Assembly (NCBI GenBank): GCA_910577085.1
Contig: CAJTLE010000024.1
Coordinates: forward strand, 1 to 28,830
Direction of reading: 5' to 3'
DNA from: an uncultured Allobaculum sp.
Lineage (GTDB): Bacteria; Bacillota_I; Bacilli_A; Erysipelotrichales; Erysipelotrichaceae
Length of the DNA: 28,830 nt
Each line of letters opens with the position of its first letter. The first letter of the stretch is position 1. Below the pieces are notes generated by a model. It saw only the letters and a list, made by a program, of their open reading frames with translations. It was not told where the DNA came from and did no database searches. Position numbers and translations under genes: made by a program. Shown in pieces: positions 23,370 through 28,830 of this stretch.

Positions 23370-24464
23370 ATGAGTGTACGTGTCTATCTGTGCGCCCTTT
23401 CGGATCCAATTGCGGATCGAAGCCGCTATGAAAAACTGAAACCGGAATTTGAAAAACAGGGAATTGTCCTGGAACTCTCCCCACTGCTGGAAAAAGATTT
23501 GCCTGCCCCCACAAAAGCAGATGATTTCAATAAAGCATTGCGCAGCGGGCGTTACAACTGGATCCTGGATGTTTCCGGCGGCAATCTGGCCAATCTGGTG
23601 CTGCCCTATCTGGATTATGAGGCTTACCAGAGCGGATCGACTTACTATGCCGCATTCAGTGATGGGACCTGCATTGTCAATGCTCTGGCAGCAAGAGCCC
23701 ATAAAAAGGCCATGCTTTTTCCAATCTGGAACCAGACCGACTTTGGCCAGACGATTTCACTGATCAAAACCCGTAAGATGCATCCGGTTATTGAGCCGAT
23801 TGGCCAGGCCAATCCGATGCCCCGCCATGGCCGGGTATTTGGGGGTAATATCCGTTGCTTTTTAAAGCTGGCCGGAACGGATGGCTTTCCGAATCTGGCG
23901 GATGGGTATCTGCTTCTGGAATCATCGAGTGCAGACTGGAATGCGTTTCGCTCGATGAGTGCCCATCTGGCACAGATTGGGGCGCTGGACTCGCTTTGCG
24001 GAATCATCCTGGGGCGGTTCAATGTGCTCGAACGCCAGGCACAGGGACGGGAAAATGCGCTCCGACTGATGGCTGCATATCTGGATTCTTTACTGATTGA
24101 TCCCGTAGATTTTTACAGAGCCGATGGAATTGGTCATATTGCCAATTCGCAGGGCATCTGGATCAGCGCCGGCAAGCCGCTGTTTGAGCAGGTTCAGAGT
24201 CAATCCGGAAAACCAGAGGCGCAAAGCGAAAGTACGTCGCAAACCCCTTTGGAAACACCAGGACCCGGTCCAGTTCAAAGACCGATCGGGGCCAGTCCTG
24301 CGCCTGCACCAAAACAGGCAGGCGACAGACATCGGATAAAATCCAATCCTGAAGTGAACAATATGACCGAAAATAACAGGGAAACATCAAAAAACAAGCC
24401 GCATTCTTATACAATTTCGACAGGAGATGTCTATATCACGCCATTTGCTCCCTCCAAGAAATAG
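23370..24464 (+). CDS. S66-family LD-carboxypeptidase / MccF-like serine peptidase with a disordered tail
   Basis: Residues 1-275 match the S66 family, which cuts L-D peptide bonds in murein tetrapeptides or inactivates microcin-like peptides. The family catalytic set is visible: Ser97 in the nucleophile turn AAFSDGT, Glu184 in LLLESSSADW and His256 in GIGHIANS. GGNLANLVLPYLD corresponds to the conserved GG...LLPYLD segment. A tail of about 90 residues, rich in Gln, Ser, Pro and Lys, follows and ends with SYTISTGDVYITPF; this is not usual for the family. No signal peptide is present, so a cytoplasmic recycling or immunity role is likely. GGAGGAG precedes the ATG, and the downstream membrane protein is 28 bases away, so they form an operon. 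Confidence 0.85.
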   Translation: MSVRVYLCALSDPIADRSRYEKLKPEFEKQGIVLELSPLLEKDLPAPTKADDFNKALRSGRYNWILDVSGGNLANLVLPYLDYEAYQSGSTYYAAFSDGTCIVNALAARAHKKAMLFPIWNQTDFGQTISLIKTRKMHPVIEPIGQANPMPRHGRVFGGNIRCFLKLAGTDGFPNLADGYLLLESSSADWNAFRSMSAHLAQIGALDSLCGIILGRFNVLERQAQGRENALRLMAAYLDSLLIDPVDFYRADGIGHIANSQGIWISAGKPLFEQVQSQSGKPEAQSESTSQTPLETPGPGPVQRPIGASPAPAPKQAGDRHRIKSNPEVNNMTENNRETSKNKPHSYTISTGDVYITPFAPSKK

Positions 24465-24492
24465 GCAATGACGTGATCGGAGGCTGAAAAAT

Positions 24493-25302
24493 ATGAAACC
24501 TTTAAAAAATCCGTTCCGATTTACCAGTCTGCTGCGGCCGATGATCTATCTGTTTCTGTTTTCTCTGATCTATGGATTTGGAACCCTGACCCTGCTGGAT
24601 CTGCCGGCTCCCTGGAATGACATCACCCGCACGCTGCTTCTGGCAGTGTTTGGGCTGGGACTGTATTTTGTATCTACCCTGATCTGGGGCAAAAAGCGCA
24701 AAACCTTAGCGTTGAAACGGACAGCCGAAGTCTTTGGACTGTGTCTGTTTCTGGCGGTGTTTACCACCGTGGTGATCTCGCCTTTATCCCTGCAGGGAGA
24801 CAATGTAGTCTGGCTGATTGTTGGCGCTGTTCTGGGAACACTCTGTCTGTTGTTTGCCCTGCCGACCCTGATCCTGTTTTTCAGGGCAATTTATGATAGC
24901 ATTGACTCGTTTGGTGAGCAGATCAAATTTGTCCGGCTGGCCTGGAAAGGGAAGTTCTGGTACATCCTGGATCTGTGGCTGATGTTGTTTGTTTTGATGT
25001 ATGCCTGGGACAATTTCATGGGCGGACCGTTGTACAGCGGCGGTGGCTTTGATGCGCCATCGATTTTTACTACCCTGATGTATCTCAAAGAGCCGACGAT
25101 CTACTTTGAAATGATCCTGCTGCTCTCGCAGGGGGCTGCTGGTGCATGGGAGCTGACAATGCTTGGTATTCTGGAATCCTTATTGATGGTATTTTTGGAA
25201 TGCAATCTGATCGCAGCCATTGGTGAGGCTGGTCAGCAGATGTGGAATGAGTATCACTACAACAAACCAATTGAAAAGAATTCACCGGTCTCCAGACGAT
25301 AA
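24493..25302 (+). CDS. multi-pass membrane protein of unknown function
   Basis: The 269-residue protein has six or seven hydrophobic helices (about 14-35, 45-65, 78-97, 103-130, 155-172, 200-220 and 225-245). It has a basic N-terminus and a charged C-terminal tail. One loop (DNFMGGPLYSGGGFDAPSIFTT) is glycine-rich. I recognise no catalytic motif. A good GGAGG lies ahead of the ATG. It follows the S66 peptidase gene closely and shares its terminator, so a cell-envelope role is possible but not shown. Confidence 0.78.
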   Translation: MKPLKNPFRFTSLLRPMIYLFLFSLIYGFGTLTLLDLPAPWNDITRTLLLAVFGLGLYFVSTLIWGKKRKTLALKRTAEVFGLCLFLAVFTTVVISPLSLQGDNVVWLIVGAVLGTLCLLFALPTLILFFRAIYDSIDSFGEQIKFVRLAWKGKFWYILDLWLMLFVLMYAWDNFMGGPLYSGGGFDAPSIFTTLMYLKEPTIYFEMILLLSQGAAGAWELTMLGILESLLMVFLECNLIAAIGEAGQQMWNEYHYNKPIEKNSPVSRR

Positions 25303-25327
25303 TCTGATTTCTCTGAAAGACCCCAAG

Positions 25328-25356
25328 GCGCCATGGAAGAAATTCCTGGCGCTTTT
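25328..25356 (+). terminator. intrinsic terminator of the S66/membrane protein operon
   Basis: GCGCCA (25328-25333) pairs with TGGCGC (25347-25352) and GGAA (25335-25338) with TTCC (25343-25346) around a 4-nt loop, then TTTT. Confidence 0.8.
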
Positions 25357-25471
25357 CTATTCTCGCTTTCGTGGCTTCTCTTTATTTTCTGGGGTTCATT
25401 TTCATGGGTGCCAAGCGAAAGGGCAGCCCAATTGCCAATGGCAAAACGATCAGAGATAGGGGACAATGGTT

Positions 25472-25544
25472 AGAAAGCTGAAAGAAGAAAAAAGTGAAAT
25501 AAGAGAAAGCTGAAAGAAGAAAAAAGTGAAATAAGAGAAAGCTG
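25472..25544. repeat. perfect 32-bp tandem duplication upstream of recG
   Basis: A 32-base purine-rich unit at 25472-25503 is repeated exactly at 25504-25535, and its first nine bases (AGAAAGCTG) occur a third time at 25536-25544. It lies 21 bases ahead of the recG ATG, directly before its AAAGGAG site. Confidence 0.92.
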
Positions 25545-25565
25545 TAATCAGAAAGGAGAGTGTCT

Positions 25566-27566
25566 ATGGCTGAAAGTAAAATTCCTCAGGAACTCAAGTC
25601 CCTCAAACTGACGCCTTCGCAAAGTCAGTTTCTGGCCGGACGGAAAGTTGATACCCTCAACCAGCTGCTCCATACCTACCCGCTTCGCTATACGCCCATC
25701 AAACCGTATAGCCAATGGGAAGATGGGGATGAGGTTCTCTTTGAAGGGGTTGTGATCCGTTCAAGCAGAGCCGTGCGCATTGCGCACAATCGGATGGTGA
25801 CGAAAGTTGTGGTCTATGCGTGGGATCAGGAGCTGACAGTGTCGATCTTTTCATATGGCTATTCGCCGCAGATCCCCGTGGATAAGACTTTTACGGTCTG
25901 TGGGACCTATCATCGGCCAAACATGGTCAGCGCCAACTGGACCAGTACGGCCAAAGTGATTGAACCCGGCCAGGTGCTCTATCCCAACTACTCGCTGCCG
26001 CTGAAAACCAGACGCGACATGATGCTCAAAATCATGGACAAAGCCTTAAAGTATGTCGACGATCTGCCCGACCGCATTCCGCCCAGTCTGCGCACAAAGT
26101 ACAAACTCCTTTCGCAGGCCGAAGCCTTAAAAGCCGTTCATCAGCCGATGAACGAAAGCCAGCTCTATCAGGGCGTGCGCTCTTTAAAATATGAAGAGTT
26201 TCTTTGTTTCCATTGCGCAAGACTCATGCAGTCAGTGCGCATTGAAAAAACACCAAAGCAGTTTGACCAGAGTCTGATCGATCAGAAGATTGCTGAACTG
26301 CCTTATACGCTCACCCCGGATCAGGCATCCAGCATTCAGGATATTCTCCAGGACCTGCGCTCGGATCAGGCCATGTATCGCCTTTTGCAGGGAGAAGTTG
26401 GATGCGGCAAGACGATGGTAGCAGCCATGGCTTTGTATGCGTGCAAGCTTTCCGGCCAACAGGCCGCGCTGCTTGCCCCAACTGAAATTCTGGCCCGCCA
26501 GCATGTGATTTCTTTACAGAAACTGGGGATTGAAGCCACGCTGTATTGCTCGTCGTTAAAGGCGGCTGAGAAGCGCAGAATTCGCAAAGGTCTTCAGGAA
26601 GGAAAGATTGATCTGATTGTTGGAACACACTCGCTTTTTCAGGAGGGCGTTGAATACTCCAACCTGGGCCTGGTCATTGCCGATGAGCAGCACCGTTTTG
26701 GAGTGCTCCAGCGAAGAGCCCTGATTGAAAAGGGCCATCAGGTGGATGTGCTGTTGATGAGTGCCACCCCGATTCCAAGAACCGCCGCTCACTTTCTGTA
26801 TGGTGATATTGATCTGTCCGCTATCCGCACCATGCCGCCAGGGCGCAAACCGGTCATTACCCGCTACTATCGCTCGTCCAGCATGAAGCCGGTTTTGGGC
26901 CGGATTTTAGAGGGCATTCAGAAAGAAGGCCGGCAGGTGTATGTCGTCTGTCCGGCGATTGATGAAAACCCGGATGAGGGCATTACGGCGGCTACGTCGA
27001 TTTATGAAGGCATGCGTTCGGTTTTAGGCCGGCAGATTTCCATTGATCTTCTTCATGGACGGATGAAACCGGAGCAGAAAGAAGAAATCATGGACCGCTT
27101 CAAGCGCAACGAAACGCAGATTCTGGTTTCAACGACGGTAATTGAAGTGGGCATTGATGTGGCCAATGCGACGATGATGGTGATCTATGATGCGCATCGC
27201 TTTGGCCTTTCGGCTTTGCATCAGCTGCGCGGGCGTTGTGCCAGAGGGCCGGTGCAGGGCGAATGTTATCTGCTTTCCAACACCCGCAATGCCCAGTCCG
27301 TCGATCGTCTCAAAAAAATGGAAACTCTCGATAATGGCTTCGATCTGGCCGCCTATGATCTGCAGCTGCGCGGGCCGGGGGATTTACTGGGGACCAGACA
27401 ATCCGGCATCCCCGCGTTCATTCTGGGGGATGCCGGCAAGGATCTGGCAATGATGGACTGCTGCGAAAAAGATGCGGCCGAAATTCTCGAACATCCAGAA
27501 AACCCGGAACACCGGGCGATGATGCACTATCTGAAGCAAGTCTCGGAAAAAAGCATTGTCGATTAG
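25566..27566 (+). CDS. recG: ATP-dependent DNA helicase RecG
   Basis: The 666-residue helicase regresses stalled replication forks and processes branched DNA. Residues about 50-140 form the OB-fold wedge domain. The motor domains carry LLQGEVGCGKT (Walker A, about 276-283), IADEQHRFGV (DEQH, about 373), LMSATPIPRT, STTVIEVGIDVANATMMVI and HQLRGRCARG. The C-terminal part has LRGPGDLLGTRQSG, as in RecG. Length is close to the usual 670-690. The start is ATG 25566, with AAAGGAGAG just upstream; the GTG six bases earlier overlaps that site. Confidence 0.96.
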   Translation: MAESKIPQELKSLKLTPSQSQFLAGRKVDTLNQLLHTYPLRYTPIKPYSQWEDGDEVLFEGVVIRSSRAVRIAHNRMVTKVVVYAWDQELTVSIFSYGYSPQIPVDKTFTVCGTYHRPNMVSANWTSTAKVIEPGQVLYPNYSLPLKTRRDMMLKIMDKALKYVDDLPDRIPPSLRTKYKLLSQAEALKAVHQPMNESQLYQGVRSLKYEEFLCFHCARLMQSVRIEKTPKQFDQSLIDQKIAELPYTLTPDQASSIQDILQDLRSDQAMYRLLQGEVGCGKTMVAAMALYACKLSGQQAALLAPTEILARQHVISLQKLGIEATLYCSSLKAAEKRRIRKGLQEGKIDLIVGTHSLFQEGVEYSNLGLVIADEQHRFGVLQRRALIEKGHQVDVLLMSATPIPRTAAHFLYGDIDLSAIRTMPPGRKPVITRYYRSSSMKPVLGRILEGIQKEGRQVYVVCPAIDENPDEGITAATSIYEGMRSVLGRQISIDLLHGRMKPEQKEEIMDRFKRNETQILVSTTVIEVGIDVANATMMVIYDAHRFGLSALHQLRGRCARGPVQGECYLLSNTRNAQSVDRLKKMETLDNGFDLAAYDLQLRGPGDLLGTRQSGIPAFILGDAGKDLAMMDCCEKDAAEILEHPENPEHRAMMHYLKQVSEKSIVD

Positions 27567-27837
27567 CCGGGCGATTTCATCCGTCGGCCTGGAACTGTCT
27601 GTCGGGAATATAAGCGTTGTGAAGTTAAGCTCCAAAGTTAAAATGATTATTTCTGAGTGTGATTATTTCTTTTCTGTTCGTCTTTTCTGAACTCCTTTAC
27701 ACTGAAGTCAAAGAGCCCTGTAAAAAGAAATGAAAGAAGTGCAGGGAGGAAGAACAGAGGGATGGACGCATGGAGGGGACAGTGCTTAAACCAGGCTCAA
27801 TCCATCTCAATCAAAAGGAAGAAGAGAAGAGAACCCG

Positions 27838-28662
27838 ATGGAAAACAATCTGAACAGCCCGCGCGTGGTGGCGGTCGACATGGATGGTACGTTTGTTCAC
27901 AGCGACAATACGTATGATCAGGAACGTTTTGGCAGAATTCTGAAACGGATGAAAAAGCAGAATGCAAAATTTGTCGTAGCCAGCGGCAACCAGTATTACC
28001 AGATCAGAGGCTTCTTTCCCGGAATCGATGAAAGTCTGGCTTTCGTGGCGGAAAATGGAGCGTTTGTCAAAGACGAAAAAGAGATGGTCTTTGCGGCGGA
28101 TATGTCCCGGGTTGCAGTTGAGAAAACCGTGGAGATCTGCCTGGCCAATCCTGAAATCGACCTGATTTTATGCGGACTGAATTCGGCCTATTGTCAGAGA
28201 GACACAGTCAGTCAGGAATTTTTGGATTTTGCATCGATCTACTATCATCGCCTGATCTGGGTAGATGATCTCAAAGCCGTAGACGATCAGATTTTAAAAA
28301 TTGCCCTGATGGTCCCTGAAGAACGGACGACAGAGTTTTGTACCCAGTTTGAACATGAACTCAAAGGCTTTGTCGAACCGACCGCAGGCGGTCATGGCAG
28401 CATTGATCTGATCATTCCAGGATGTCACAAAGCATCCGGCCTGAAACGTCTTTTCGAGCGCTGGCAGGTCGATCCAAAAGAGTGCGCCGCGTTTGGCGAT
28501 GGGGGCAATGATATTGAAATGTTGACGTATTGCGGCCTGAGTTATGCGATGGCCAATGCTCCCGAAGAAGTGAAACAGGCTGCCTGTTATTCGTGTCCTT
28601 CCAACGAAGAAGATGGGGTGCTGGAAATTCTTGACCAGCTGTATCCAGAAATGGAGGAGTAG
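27838..28662 (+). CDS. Cof-type HAD-superfamily phosphatase
   Basis: The 274-residue protein has the type IIB HAD pattern. VAVDMDGTFV carries nucleophile Asp14 and acid Asp16. VVASGNQYYQI is motif II, a conserved Lys lies near HKASGLKRL, and AAFGDGGNDIEML binds Mg2+. The cap between residues about 90 and 190 decides the substrate. Relatives remove phosphate from sugar phosphates, flavins or pyridoxal phosphate, so the true substrate is open. The start codon follows a purine-rich stretch with AAGGAAG somewhat far upstream. It is a single gene between recG and a strong terminator. Bases 27567-27837 hold no gene, only a repeated TGATTATTTCT. Confidence 0.9.
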   Translation: MENNLNSPRVVAVDMDGTFVHSDNTYDQERFGRILKRMKKQNAKFVVASGNQYYQIRGFFPGIDESLAFVAENGAFVKDEKEMVFAADMSRVAVEKTVEICLANPEIDLILCGLNSAYCQRDTVSQEFLDFASIYYHRLIWVDDLKAVDDQILKIALMVPEERTTEFCTQFEHELKGFVEPTAGGHGSIDLIIPGCHKASGLKRLFERWQVDPKECAAFGDGGNDIEMLTYCGLSYAMANAPEEVKQAACYSCPSNEEDGVLEILDQLYPEMEE

Positions 28663-28679
28663 ATCCAGAAGAGCAGCCA

Positions 28680-28720
28680 AAAAAGTCCGGATCCATCAGA
28701 TGAATGGGTCCGGACTTTTT
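28680..28720. terminator. bidirectional terminator after the HAD gene
   Basis: AAAAAGTCCGGATCCAT (28680-28696) pairs with ATGGGTCCGGACTTTTT (28704-28720) with one G-T pair, and has A and T tracts at the base. It serves the HAD gene and the convergent gene entering from the right edge. Confidence 0.92.
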
Positions 28721-28751
28721 GCATGATCAGTTTACAGAATGGAAACTTTGA

Positions 28752-28829
28752 TTAGAGATTTTCCTGAATGGCTTTGGCCAGGGCATCGAAATCAGGTTTT
28801 GGAATTTCATGGGTTTCAATGACCAGTGC
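28752..28829 (-). CDS. C-terminal end of a gene running off the right edge
   Basis: On the minus strand an open frame ends at the TAA at 28752-28754 and encodes a final 25 residues, ALVIETHEIPKPDFDALA then KAIQENL. The sequence is protein-like and a terminator follows 32 bases beyond the stop, so it is very likely a real gene end. Too little is visible to name a family. Confidence 0.65.
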   Translation of the reverse strand, partial: ALVIETHEIPKPDFDALAKAIQENL

Positions 28830-28830
28830 A

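Noticed and set aside
25472..25544. CRISPR array
   Set aside because: The 32-bp repeats are head-to-tail without spacers and there are no cas genes.
1..28830. tRNA, rRNA or tmRNA genes
   Set aside because: No TTCGANTC-type T-loops paired with acceptor stems and no rRNA signatures were seen in the gaps.

Overview
The window reads as chromosomal DNA of an anaerobic, low-to-mid GC Gram-positive (Bacillota). It carries an oxygen-independent class III ribonucleotide reductase, strong GGAGG-type ribosome binding sites on many genes, many intrinsic hairpin-plus-T terminators, and ECF-type and UraA-type importers. The overall flavour fits Erysipelotrichales or relatives, but that placement is inference. 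I see no rRNA, tRNA, CRISPR array, transposase or prophage block.

Layout. 1-3.66 kb: nrdD on the minus strand with a long, hairpin-rich leader, then a self-cleaving XRE/S24 (HdiR/LexA-like) repressor. 3.66-6.24 kb: divergent from the repressor lies a Y-family (DinB/UmuC-type) translesion polymerase gene and a translationally coupled small protein. 6.68-12.37 kb: a sugar-transfer module of two divergently oriented multi-membrane GT-C-like proteins (6678-8573 minus, 9944-12367 plus) around a polyprenyl-phosphate-type GT2 enzyme. 12.45-14.24 kb: an unrecognised helical protein and about 1 kb with no supported gene. 14.25-17.02 kb: uracil permease, and a membrane protein fused to a permuted NlpC/P60-like thiol domain. 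17.2-19.0 kb: a C-terminally shortened MocR regulator divergent from an ECF S component, probably a vitamin B6 uptake locus. 19.1-22.4 kb: ispD and a P-type ATPase. 22.5-25.3 kb: cyclophilin, an S66 LD-carboxypeptidase-like protein and a membrane protein. 25.5-28.83 kb: recG, a Cof-type HAD phosphatase and the tail of one more gene.

The main discovery is at 3899-5945. The polymerase ORF seems to begin at 4662, but its true N-terminus (MKRVIVHSDINHCY) lies 763 bases upstream. The two parts are separated by a 784-nt ORF-less group II intron (3942-4725). The intron has a GTGCG 5' end, a 34-nt domain V with GAAA loop, a domain VI-like stem, a short domain IV hairpin and plausible EBS1/IBS1 and EBS2/IBS2 pairings. 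Splicing joins ...CY to AQIEEMLHP, restores the Y-family active-site motif and puts the catalytic residues at D9, D105 and E106. The intron splits the codon directly after the presumed steric-gate tyrosine.

Both the repressor and the polymerase appear to be transcribed from promoters whose -10 box ends six bases before the ATG, so both mRNAs should be leaderless. ispD shows the same arrangement and the GT2 gene nearly does. The DNA-damage locus would therefore combine repressor self-cleavage, leaderless initiation and ribozyme splicing.
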